A stretch of 64,000 nt of DNA from Proteromonas lacertae (GCA_002245135.1 NGBS01000871.1:62001-126000), one strand, 5' to 3'. Numbered from the stretch's first letter, positions 50,700 to 62,970 are shown. Program-made: numbers and translations. The notes: generated from the letters alone by a model not told the origin.

Positions 50700-51608
50700 T
50701 CAATACTTTGTATTTCTACAAGCTCCATCAACTTCATTTCTGCTAACAATCATTTCATCTTTAACAAAATACGAATTTAACCATACAAAGAAGTATGATT
50801 TCAATTCAAATTTAAATTCACTTAAAACTGTAATTGTTGGTTTTAATATTATATTCTTTTCTATTTCAATGTTAATACCATTACTCTCCCACAGTAAATT
50901 ACCTTGATAATCTAATATACTAAATACAGGTGTATAATTAATCTTTGCCATCTAAATAATGATATAAGAATATTTCTTTATATACATTTCTTATTAATAT
51001 TTGTTCAATTCGAACTTCTCTTGTAAAATGATCTAACAGTTGTTGAGGATAATCATTTTGTCCAATTTTATAAATATTTCGAATATCACATACTCCATAC
51101 ATCATGCTAGAGGATGCTGTCCTTCTTCTACTAGAATTATTAGGTAAAGATGAAGATAATGATTCATTCCTATATGTATCTGTTGTTGTTATTGGTGGAG
51201 GTGAATAATCTGTTGTATTATCTTCATTATTATTATTATTATTATTATTACGTATTTGGCTTTTCACTGAATTTAATGTAATGTTTCTTATACCTCTCAA
51301 TGTTATCATATTTTCTGGGTGTGATGTGATAATGCTGTGAATATTCTCATTATTATTATTCGAATCTACATTTGTATTTGTATTACCTACATTATTATCA
51401 ATCACAGCAGTAGAATCTGTTGTTGTTGTTGTTGTATTCTGGTTATTTAAATGAATAACAGAATCTTTATTAAATAATTCAGGATTTGCTTGATACAATT
51501 CCTTCAATTCAATTAAAAACTTCTCATAATAATGAACAAATCTGATTTGAGAAGGACAACTAACCCCTTGATGCTTTTTATGTGTAATAACAGTTATTCT
51601 AGTTTCAC

Positions 51609-51642
<34 letters not shown>

Positions 51643-53444
51643 GTCATTATCATCGGAATAAGTTCTTTTATTCTTAAATAGCTCTAATGCTTCATCACCA
51701 CTATTACTAACACCACTTGCCAATAAATAAGCACATATCATACAACCAGTTCTACCTTTTCCACCTTTACAATGAACAGCAATTACATTATATGGATTTT
51801 TATTTAAATAATTCAATGAGTCTGTTGCAAATTGATGCATTGCCCAAACGGTTGGAACATTATGATCAGGAATTGGAAATTTCTTGACATGTCCATGAAA
51901 ATAGCTTTTATCATAACTTCTTTCATTACATAAATTATAAATTCTATAACAATCTGGATGTTTTGTATCAAAGAATCTAGCAACTTCTTTAATTGGATTT
52001 CTATAAATACTTTCAACTCTTATGGATGGTAATGACATTGCTATACATCTTTGTGTTATATAAGTCAAATCTAAATCAAATCCATCTTTCTTATATCTTC
52101 TTTTATTTTGACTAACCAAATGTTTAGAATGATTGATTACTTTCCTTTTATATTCAATTGCTTTACACAAACCAAAGCAAAACCCTCTTACTCCCATAAA
52201 TACTTCATTTGCAAAATAACTTCCTTTTCTTAAACCTTCAAACTCTTTAGGACAAGCAACAGCTAATATATTAGTCGCAATTCCAAAAAATGAGAATATT
52301 CCACCAATTATATCAACTGGAGATTGATGTTTAAATCCAGTTGTTTTTATTCGAAATGCAATTTCAAATACTAACATACATGATAAAACTAAACTAATAA
52401 CAACTGCAATATCAAAGTTTAATATTCCAAATGATAATACAAATGTAACAATATTCATAATTATTAATATTAACATAAAACATTGATATGCTATAAAAAT
52501 TAAAATGATAATTTCATTATTATACACAATGAATCAAAACATCTTTTTATTTTATATTCATAGTGTGACATTTTCGCACCATTTGCATCTAATTTTTTAG
52601 CTAAATGTTCTGCAACATAATTGAATATCTTATGTTCTGTTATTATACCACTTAATCCACTTGTTCCTTCTTCTACTAACATTATATGACAACCCTAATG
52701 AAGATATATATTTATAAATTATACCGTTTTTTTCATCCTCCTTAAACATTCTAATAGTGTAGCTGAAGAACTGATTGTATTATAATTATCTGATTCATCT
52801 AATTTTATTATTTGTTCAAGTGTAGGGTTTTCATGAAGTATTCCATTTGATAGTATATTATTGATTATATCTGCTCTTGTTATTGCTTTTACAAATGTTT
52901 TCTGATGAGTTACTAATAAAGAATCACACCTAAATATTTAAATTGATATTTCTATAATTAAAAAGAATACTTCTTCTGATATAATAAACATATTGCATCT
53001 TGAAGTAAAACATAATCTTCAACAATTACAAATGTCTTTTTATACACATCCCTTACAAGGGAATTTAATGGATCTCCTCTAAATTTCTTATTCTTTTCAC
53101 ATATATTTTTGTCTTCTGGAGATAATATTCCAGTATCATCAGATAATACTGACATACACGAAAAATCATGTTTGTAACTCGCTATTTAATATTAATATAC
53201 AAATATATACATGATGCTGATGATCCATCTTTATTTGGTGTTGTATCTATTGGTGATCGACTATAAATCGATAATTAGATATAATACTCTGGAAAATGGA
53301 TGAATAAATTAGGTTCAGTACTATAGAAATAACATGGTAAATGATATACGTTCTTTCAGAAGGTAGATTTTTGTTAAATTCTTGTTCTTTGAAAGCAATT
53401 CTAGGATAGTTTTAGATAGAATATAATACGACTGATGGCGACAT
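50700..53444 (-). CDS. G7: CBS-CBS / voltage-sensor-derived TM / PTEN-type phosphatase / C2 protein
   Basis: Closest to G1 in domain detail. The likely ATG is at 53444 (first exons not fully joined), CBS1 reads GDPLNSLVRDVYKKTFVIVE and CBS2 ends in EGTSGLSGIITEHKIFNYVA. The membrane part lies at 52130-52520 (S2 LVFEIAFRIKTTGFKHQSPV; S4 with one Arg, VFMGVRGFCFGL). Phosphatase: HLVSQNKRRYKKDGFDLDL, IPDHNVPT, P-loop HCKGGKGRTGCM at 51745-51774. An Asn-rich insertion (51590-51660) splits the TI loop before HQGVSCPSQIRFVHYY. A ~150-residue Asn/Thr/Ser-rich linker holds the island HSIITSHPENMITLR, which G1 also has in the form RSILISHPQSVISIR. The C2 exon is 50700-50951 (SYFFVWLNSYFVKDEMIVSR), ending in TGA. 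Confidence 0.83.
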
Positions 53445-53810
53445 TTTTTATTGGATTGGACTATTCATTTAATGATGTGTCGAAGAAAAAGTATTTTGAT
53501 TTTTTTTTGTTAACCCAATGCAAAATAGATATTGAGTATTTATTGAAATTAGCGTTTGAGATATGAAACACTATATATAGTTATATATCTAAAGTAATAT
53601 ACTTTGCCATAAGATAGAAATTCAAAAAAATGAAAGAGATATCACATTATTTACTACAAAAAGATATTAAATGTTAAATATAAGCATATGTATTGTATCG
53701 TAATTTATATTACTATAAGAAATATATCTCAGAAGAATAGTGTAGAGACAAAAAATAAACAAAAATATATTTTTCAAAATACTTTTTAAGTGGTTGTTTT
53801 TTTGTGTTTA
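53445..53810. promoter_or_regulatory. Divergent region between G7 and G8
   Basis: 366 bp upstream of both genes, AT-rich; no clear box and no full copy of the recurring motif. Confidence 0.4.
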
Positions 53811-56194
53811 ATGTCTGATAATCCAGTAGAAAACGATGCAAAAGGCATCATTATTGAGATTAAAGAGGATATAAATCAAAATGTGACTAATACCTCAAAC
53901 AATCAAGATGATTTAGTATGAAAAACTAGTTATTTAAACTATAGAAAGCTAAGAATAGTCAATCAGCTACTACATCATATGTGACGTATAATAATTATTT
54001 ATAACTCTTATAGAAGTAGTAGTAGTAATTCAGTTGCATATAGTATTCTATTTAATTTGTAATAATTAGCCCCAAGGAAACAAATAGTAAATGATCATGT
54101 ATAAATTATATTTACTCATTAGGGAATGGCGATTACCTCAAGCAATATGATATTTAGTAATTTAACAATACCATCACTTTCTCCAGATGATCCTTTAAAC
54201 ACTCCAGTTATCGATATATGCAATAGATATCTTTTGTTACTTCCAGATACTACTAAAATTGAAGATGTATTAATAAAACTTCAAAAATCAAAGTATATTA
54301 TTATTATTATTATTAAAATGAATTATCTCTATACAGATCACAATCGTTTGTTGTAACAAATGAATATAATGAATATGTTAGATTTTATACTCAAAAGGAA
54401 ATATATTATAAAGTTGTAATTTTCGGGAAAATGAATGAAGTATTTACTGTATAGCTATATTGTTGTTGATAATATTTATATTAGTTGAAAGATTTAATGG
54501 AAATGGATGAAAAAAGCAATAATGAAACTCAATGTGTATCTAATACAAACACATTAATAGAATGTTTATCAATAATGAGACAAAATGTATATATTATTAT
54601 TATGATTGTTATAATTATTAAAATATAGAATGTTGAATCAATTGCTGTATCTGAAGGTGTTACTGGAATAACAGGAATAATAACATTAGATGATATAACA
54701 GATTTCTTAAGTCAAGAAATAAAGTTGAGAAGAAATCCACCAAGAAAATTAACACCATTTGAAAAGAAAATAGACAATGTGTTTGCATCAATATGTATGT
54801 AAGATAATATATGATTTTTTAAATAGTTTTTCAAGTTGGATATATAGCTTTAATGTTGGTTAGCGTTGCTGTATTTGCTTTATCATTTACTCATATTGTT
54901 GAATGGTTAATGTATAATTATAATAATATCCATATTTATGTGAATGTAGGTATATCTCTCCAGTTCTAATATTATTTATGTTTATTATTTCGCTTTTAAG
55001 AATAAAATTAAAAGGAATAGGATATTTGGATAAAAGAGATATATTAGAAGCATTTTTCTTATTTGTAGCTGTTATATTTTCAGTCTTATATCTTCTTCCA
55101 ATAGATAGTAAAGCAGCAAATAGGGTTTTTTATTTCTCATGTGCATCTGCATTGTTTTTTCATATATTCTTTGTAATTCCGTGTAGAGTAAGAGAAAATA
55201 AAAGAAAAATGAAAAGTTCAACAAAAAGAGCTGTTTCTACCAATAAAGCAAGATATAAAAAAGATGGATTTGATTTGGATTTGACTTATATAACACCAAG
55301 ATGTATTGCAATGTCATTACCAGCTGAAAATATAGAAATGTTGTATAGAAATCCAATAGGTGAAGTTGTAAGATTCTTTGATACAAAACATCCTGGTTTT
55401 TATAGAATATATAATTTATGTAAAGAAAGGAATTACAATGCAAAATATTTTCATGGAAATGTAGTTAGATTCCCAATTCCAGATCATAATGTTCCAACTT
55501 TGAGAATAATGTATGAATTCTCAAAAGATGTTAGAAAATTTCTATCATCAAATCCACAGAATGTAATAGCAGTTCATTGTAAAGGTGGAAAAGGCAGAAC
55601 TGGCTGTATGATCTGTGCTTATTTAGTTAACAGTGGTGTATGTAATAATACAGATGAAGCTTTAGATCGATTTGCCTCAAAAAGAACATATGGTGAAACA
55701 AAGAATCAAGGAGTTACATGTCCAAGTCAAAAGAGATTTGTTCATTATTTTGAACAATTTTTAGAAGATTTATTTATATATTACAATAATCCAATTGATA
55801 TAGTTACTATAAAAGATGAAGAAATGGAAGAATTATTTAATAAAAGATATAACAAAGAAATAACAATAGAAAGAATAACAATTAATAATGTATAATATAA
55901 TCTATTTTATATATTGATTAGCTGCCTAAAATGAAAGATATAAGATTTAGAATCGTAGATTATAATGGTAAACAATTGTATATAAGTAGTATAATGAATA
56001 TTAAAGCATTAAATAAAAGCCAAATTACAATAGAACCAAATTTGAAAGTAAGAAATGAGTTTCGATTTGAATGTAAAGGTAAATTCTATATGTGGCAACA
56101 TAGTTACTTTGTATGTGAAAGGAAAATATATAACAAACAAGAAATTGATGGGATTTGTAATAATCATAAACTATCCCAGACAACTTTTGTATAG
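53811..56194 (+). CDS. G8: CBS-CBS / voltage-sensor-derived TM / PTEN-type phosphatase / C2 protein, altered C-terminus
   Basis: ATG at 53811 (MSDNPVENDAKGIIIEIKED). CBS1: NTPVIDICNRYLLLLPDTTK, IEDVLIKLQKSK; CBS2: TLIECLSIMRQNV, EGVTGITGIITLDDITDFL. The membrane part (54840-55190) ends in an S4 without arginines (SCASALFFHIFFVIP). Phosphatase: KARYKKDGFDLDLTYITPR, IPDHNVPT, P-loop HCKGGKGRTGCM at 55575-55604, GETKNQGVTCPSQKRFVHYF. From ~55551 it is nearly identical to G3, including the 32-nt intron. Small insertions after 56160 change the last ~14 residues compared with G3 (NNHKLSQTTFV and a TAG instead of NNINYPDNTCIEFIFKT), so the final C2 strand is probably altered. It is not clear whether this affects function. 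Confidence 0.8.
55551..56168 (+). repeat. Near-identical tract shared by G3 and G8 (copy 2)
   Basis: Partner of 40280-40905, same orientation, ~15 kb apart. Identity includes the intron at ~55892-55923. Confidence 0.8.
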
Positions 56195-56308
56195 ATTTTA
56201 TGTATAAAAGCGAAAATAAAAGTGTATAATAAAAAATATGATTTATTAATTATTTATAATTTATATCCAAGTTAAAAATATTGAGATTTGAGATTAGAAA
56301 AAAATCAT

Positions 56309-57617
56309 TTACATATCCCTTCCTGCTACTACTGAAACTGGCCAATTTGAACTTGTTCTACCATGAGGTGGAATTAATTTCTCAAATGCAGAAGGTTTTA
56401 CTCTCATTTCTATAAATAAAAAAAATAACATAATATAATATATATCTATATATACCAACTGGATTAAAATTGAAAAGTGGAGGAACTGGTGTTCCATTAG
56501 GAAGCATCAATCCTGGGGATCTTAATTCGTCGAAATATGGGTGACACAAAGCATCAATTGCTGTAATTCTTTGATTTGGTACATATATAAACATTTTACT
56601 TAACAAATCCAATGCATCATCAGGAATTGTTCTTTTAAATACTTTTAACCAAGGTTGGCTTGAGAGGTTTGGGAATCTATTTTCTTCATAACTAGGATTC
56701 ATAGCATAAATTTCTTCTTTTGTAGGAGTTCCTAATATTTTTATTATTTCTACTAATTGATCTACACTACTATCACCTGGGAATATTGGTCTTCCTAACA
56801 TCATTTCAGCAAATACACAACCGATAGACCAAATATCTATTGCAACTGTATATTGTGTTGCACCAAATATTAATTCTGGTGCTCGATAATATCTGGAGCA
56901 AATATAAGCCACATTTGGCTCGCCAGGTGTTAACATCTTGGCGCTACCAAAGTCACATAGCATTATCACATGTGTTTCTGGATTTACTAGTATATTCTGA
57001 GGTTTAATATCACGGTGACACACCCCTAACGCATGAATATATAATAATGACCTTAACATTTGATAGATATATAGTTTTACTACAATATTAGGTAAAAATT
57101 GATGAGCTTTACTATATGTACGTAATACATGGCTCAAACTGTCAGGAATATAATCCATTACTATATTTAAATATAAATCATTTTTATCTTCCCTTGTATA
57201 GAAACATGCCTTTAATTCTACTACATTTGGATGCTTTTTTAATAATCTCATTATTTTAAGCTCTCGATTTTTATATCTTGGATCTTGCAATACTTTCTTT
57301 ACTGCTACTATTTCTCCACTATCTCTCAGTCTGCCTTGAAACACTACACCAAAAGAGCCTTGTCCTATTATTTTTATTGCTGTTACTTCAATTTTTCTCT
57401 AATTCTAATAAAAACAGTTCATTATACTCTATCACCAGAACTTGAATCGCCCCTTGCTTCTCCATGCTATTATATTATACTAAATTAAATACATCAATTG
57501 AAATATTGTTTATTTCGTTTGTAACTGAAGTCACTCGATCTTCTTGTGAAAATGTTGAAACATTATGTCTTGGATCCCTGCTATCAATAAAGTATTATCG
57601 ATTTTAACATACTTCAT
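56309..57617 (-). CDS. GSK3: Glycogen synthase kinase 3 (GSK3/shaggy)
   Basis: Ser/Thr kinase of the CMGC group. Five exons (57613-57617, 57493-57580, 57428-57466, 56456-57398, 56309-56409) with introns of 32, 26, 29 and 46 nt give 391 residues. Visible elements: glycine loop [33 protein letters not shown] (catalytic Lys and Glu), [19 protein letters not shown] and the activation-loop [17 protein letters not shown], whose first Tyr after SR is autophosphorylated in GSK3. The Arg set that binds primed substrates is in the usual places. The N-terminal ~45 residues are short and Ser/Thr-rich; I do not see the RPRTTSF-type inhibitory site. The first coding exon is only ATGAA. GSK3 homologues act in development, stress and cAMP signalling in protists. 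Confidence 0.93.
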
Positions 57618-57930
57618 ATTTTTCTGATTTACTAATTTATTAATAACCTTCAAAATATATAAAACTGCTCAAAACGGCAAGCCTTAATCAAACCATAAAT
57701 TTTGGATAAAAGATATAACATAATTTACTATGGTACTTATTCTACTTAGGGTTGTTTATTAGTATATATCAATTATAGAAGTTATATTTTATTTTTATAT
57801 TGATTGTGTTTATCATCACTCACGAATATCATTTTTATGATAAAAGATGTAAATATTATCCTGACGTTTAACATATATAAAAAAAAAAAACAATCACGAT
57901 GATTTATTTATATATTTAAATTCTTTATAA
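57618..57930. other. Intergenic, GSK3 to ABC transporter
   Basis: 313 bp, no gene seen; an A10 run sits near 57880. Confidence 0.5.
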
Positions 57931-60900
57931 TTAAGCTGGTAATAACATTTGTTTAGTTGCTAATTGTCGATATAATCCACCTTCAATTTCCATTAATTGT
58001 TCATGCTTTCCTGCTTCAACTACTCTTCCATGATCCATTACAAATATCATATCAGCATTTTGAATTGTACTTAATCTATGAGCAACTATTATACTTGTTC
58101 TGTCACTACTTTCTAATAATTTATCAATTGCTTCTTGAACAACAGCTTCACTTTCGGTATCTAAAGCACTAGTTGCTTCATCTAATAATAATATCTTTGG
58201 ATTTCTTAAAATAGCTCTGGCAATGGCAATTCTTTGCTTTTGTCCTCCACTTAATGATCCACCTTTGTTTCCTACTTCAGTATTATAACCATCAGGGAAT
58301 TGCATAATGAAATTATGAGCATTTGCTGCTTTTGCTGCTGCTACTACATCTTCATGAGTTATTTTATCATTTCCATAATCTCCCATCTTTATATTATCTT
58401 CAATTGTTCCACTGAATAAAACTGGTTCTTGACCAACTAAACCAAATTGTTTTCTCAAATATTTTATATTGATTGATGTAATTTCATGACCATCCAATAA
58501 CACTTCACCAGCATCAGCATTATAGAATCTTTGTAATAAACCAATTATTGTTGATTTACCACAACCACTTGAACCAACTAAAGCTACTTTCTGACCTCTT
58601 TGAATCTTCAAATTCAATTTTCTTAAGATTGGAACATCTAATCTGGTTGGATATCTGAATTTCACATCTCTGAATTCTACTTCACCTAAGATTTCGGGTG
58701 TTTCACCATCAGGACGAGTATAATCAATTGGTGGAACTCTATCCAATATTCCAAATATACTTTGAGTTGCTTCTTTTACTTTAATATCATCAGTCGACCA
58801 ACCAGCTGTTTCACCAACACTTTGAGCTGCTATCATTACAGACATTAACACTTTCATTAAATCAGAACTATCACATTTACCTTCAATTGCCCATATTCCA
58901 CCTACTCTCATTACTAATGCAGCTGCTCCTGTTCCAATTATTGCATCATAACATTTTAATAAAGCAGTACACCAAGCATCTTTCTTACCCATTTCATATG
59001 GTTTTAATTGCTTCTTTCCAAACATTGTAGAGAATTTCTCTTGTAATCCAAATGACTGAAGTGTTCTAATTCCATTTACTGCTTCAGAAGCTAAAGCTCC
59101 TGCTTCTTCCATTGGTTTTCTCATTTCTTTAATTAATGTTGCCATTGCTTTCTCTTGTAAATATGTTCCTATCACTAAGAATGGGAATACAACTAATACA
59201 ATTAATGTCAATAACCAATAAGAAGCAAATGATATTATTACAGCAACAATGCAAGTAAACACAGTTTGAACTCTGCTTGCTATTTTTTCACCCAATGCAT
59301 TTTTCACATTTTGAGCATCTTGAGATAATTTGGATGTCATTGCTCCTGTATTGTTATTCTCATCATCAAAGAAACCAATGTCTTGCTTTAGACATTGCTG
59401 TAAAACACATTTGTCTAATTCGACAACTTAAGCTTTCGCCAGTTGCACCAAATGTTAAAGATCTGTAATAAGATAGAATGAATAAAACAACTGCAAATAC
59501 AATAAACACACAAGCCCACATTATACTTCCATTTCTCATATCAACTGTTCTTCTTTCATAATAGACATTTAACATTTCTGAGAATAATATACCAAATACT
59601 GGCATTACAGCACCAGAAATTCCACCACAAAGAGTACCAATTACCATCCACAATGTTTCTGGTTTAGCTAAAGCCCATAATCTGGATGGAGGTACTTCTG
59701 GTTTTTCTACTTCTGCTCCAGTTTTTGGATCTATTATATGTGATGTTAATCTACTACTTCTTACTGAAGAATTTCTAGCTATATAAACTTCATTTTCTTT
59801 TTCATCATCATCATCTTCTTCTTCTTTTCCTTCTTCATCATCTTTCTTCTTTTTTAACATTTGACGTTTTCTTAAGTCTGCATATATTCCATTTAGAGCT
59901 ATTAATTCTGAATGAGTTCCATGTTCAGCAATTTTACCTCCACTAAACACTACAATTTCATCAGCAGTTTCAATTGTTGATAATCTATGAGCAATTATCA
60001 GAGTCGTTCTAGCTCTTTGTTTTACTAATTCATCTAAAGCAGCTTGAACTATCTTTTCACTTTCACTATCTAAAGCACTTGTTGCTTCATCTAATAATAA
60101 GATTCCGGGATTTCTAACTAAAGCTCTAGCAATTGCTATTCTTTGTTTTTGACCACCACTCAATGAATGACCACCTTCACCAACATATGTATCATAACCT
60201 TTTGGAAATTCCATTATGAAATTATGAGCATTTGAATCTTTGGCTGCTTTTATTATATCTTCATCAGTGCAATCTAATCTTCCATTTCGAATATTGTCTT
60301 TTACAGTTCCATTAAATAAAACTGGTTCTTGACCAACAAAACCCATTTGAGCCCTGAAACTAGCTAAATTCAGATCACGAATATTCATTCCATCAACAAA
60401 TACTTCACCTTCTTCTGGATCATAGAATCTTTGTAACATTTGAATTGTTGTTGATTTACCACATCCACTTGCACCAACTAAACCAACTGTTTTACCAGCT
60501 TCTATTATTAAATTCATTCCATTTAAGATGATTTGATCTGGTCTACTTGGATATCTGAATTTGATATTTCTAAATTCGATTTTACCTTCTACATGTTCTA
60601 CTTTCTTGCCTTTATCATCCATTCCATCAATTGGAGGAATTCTATCAATTGTTTCATACACTGCTGCACCAGAACCACAAGCTTGTCCAATTGAAACAAC
60701 AGATGGTCCTAACATAGTTAAACCCATTGTTCCCATTAATACAGACATAAATACTGTTATTACATCAGCACCAGTAAAACAGCCATGTTCACCCATCATA
60801 CATTCACTAGCATATTGACAAGGCTTAAATCCATTACTACCACAGGTTGCATTAACAAAACTAAACTCAATATCACCTACTTTTTGAGGATCACAAAAAT

Positions 60901-62239
60901 CCATCATTGCTTTATTCTTTATTTCTTTAAATAGTTCAATATCATGATGATCTTTACATTGTTCCATTATATAATCTCTAACATCATCTTGATCATCACC
61001 AACTAATTTGCCACCATACCATAAGCCTAATGAGTAAGTTAAATACATTACCATCATAAAGGTACCTATCACAAACCCAGCTAGCTTACATATATAAATA
61101 CCAGCAGTTCTTGCTTTTTCTACTGTTACTTTGAATCTTTGAATGAAATAATTTTCAATACCAAATGAAGCAACTGTTCTGATTGAACCAATTGCTTCTT
61201 CAGCTACACCACCTGATTCAGCAAAATTATCTTGTTCCAATAATATCCATTTCTGTAATACTAATCCGAAGTAACTACCAATAAGACTTAATGGAATTCC
61301 TAAAGCTAAAATGACTAAAGTCATTGACCAATCTTTTGTAAAACCAATTATATATCCAGCAATGAATTGTGATATTGATTGTAGTGTCATTCCTATATCT
61401 TTACCCATTCCTGCATTCATTATGATTGTATCATCAACAATACGAGTAGATAATGTCTTTGGATCATGACTATCAAACCAAGTAACATCTTGACGAATTA
61501 TACCTCTGAAATACAAATATCTTATTCTAGCAATCTGTCTTTCAGCTGATAATTTCCATGCCCACATATAGATAAAACTTGCAACACCCATTCCACAAGC
61601 AATTGCAAACATATATAGACTATTTCGTATTATATCATCCTTAGCTTTTTCTATAATCTGTTCAACTTCAGCTGGATCTATTACACCTGTATTTGTTTCA
61701 CCTTGGTAACTGGATTCACCCATCATATCACCAAATATTAGCATTGAACATGGAGTTCCTGCACCAGCTGCTAGTGAGAATATTATACCAATCACTTGAA
61801 GAATTCTGTCAACTTTATCTGAATACTTCAGTAGTTGTCTGAAAGATAGACTCTTTTTCTTTGGTTCTTTGCTTTTATCAGACTTTGAATCTTTCTTGGC
61901 ATTATTTTCATTATCTGTTGGTAATTTCACTTCTTCACCAGACTTTTCCACATTTATCGTTTCATTCTCTTTCTTTGCATTAGCTGGGTTGGAATTTTCC
62001 TCTTCAACAGTTAAATCTTTTGTTTCATTTCGTTGATTCTGTTCTGAACTGGTTGGTTCATATTCTACATTAGTAGTACTACCACTTTGCGCCTCTTCAG
62101 TATTTTTATTTGCCTCTTGTTGAGGATTTAAATTCATATTCTCAACATCTGAGTTGTTAACTGGCTTTGTGGTGTCTAATGCATTCCCTTCGCTATTAGA
62201 CAACGGTAATTCAACACTGCTATTATTTTCAATTGACAT
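57931..62239 (-). CDS. Full-length ABCB (P-glycoprotein-type) transporter with one frame break
   Basis: ATP-driven exporter with layout TM-NBD-TM-NBD, ~1435 residues, no intron. An acidic ~130-residue N-terminal tail precedes six TM segments. NBD1 has GLVGASGCGKSTT (Walker A), LSGGQKQRIAIARA (signature) and ILLLDEATSALD (Walker B); after a Lys/Asp/Glu-rich linker (59780-59860) the second half has ALVGSSGCGKST, a second LSGGQKQRIAIARA and LLDEATSALD. The frame shifts by one base at about 59392, in TM segment 8's neighbourhood: LSCRIRQMCFTAM on one side, LKQDIGFFDDENN on the other, which together read as the normal P-gp sequence. Nothing else is decayed, so a sequencing error or a very young mutation is likely. 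The loop before TM6 holds six cysteines over ~75 residues. Substrates of such pumps are usually hydrophobic compounds. Confidence 0.9.
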
Positions 62240-62970
62240 TTAAATAATAGTGGTTGATGATTCAATTGTGTTTAGTTAACAATTTTTCGGTCAAAATTAA
62301 CATTCCCCTAAATTACATTTTACTCACTCCATTTTTTCTTCTCTTTTAGATGTTGTATTCTGTTTATTATGTTGACATTGAGTTCAGTATACATTACTAA
62401 TGCGCTTTATGCTGTTAATACGGTTATAAACATATACATACATTGAAATAATTAATAGGACAAGAAATTATATCATAATTCTATTTTCCAATCTTTTTAG
62501 TATGATTTTATATATAATATTGTATTATTTCAGAAAATATTATAATTCACTAAATTTCTTAAATAAAACCAAAAACTACAAAATTGTATATATGATTAAA
62601 GTTAAATAATTGAAAATTATTTATTAGTGAATGCAATTAATTTAGTACAGTAAAAAATAAGAATTAATGTCAAAATGTTTTATTTATTACAGTGGTTATT
62701 ACAGTTAATCATATCATTAGCAATGAATTTTGAATGTTAATAGTTAGAAAAAAAGAAGAATGACAAAATTAGAAAATGTAAATTATGTAATTTTGGGGAT
62801 TGTAAACTTACACGGAAAAAAGGTTATATTCAAAATAAATAAAAAATTTAACCGCCTTTTCCCTATTTAGCGCCATAGATATCATAATATTACTCTTCAA
62901 AAAATGATGTGAATAATTATTGTTTTACATAAACAAGGAAATATTTAATGAAAAAAATAATTATTTTCTT
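62240..62970. other. Intergenic, 0.73 kb
   Basis: Between the ABC transporter start and the Sec24 end. AT-rich; no gene, repeat or RNA seen. Confidence 0.55.

Noticed and set aside
21740-56194. The phosphatases as plain PTEN or as classical voltage-sensing phosphatases
   Set aside because: Four membrane segments exclude plain PTEN; the CBS pair and the loss of S4 arginines in most copies argue against a classical VSP.
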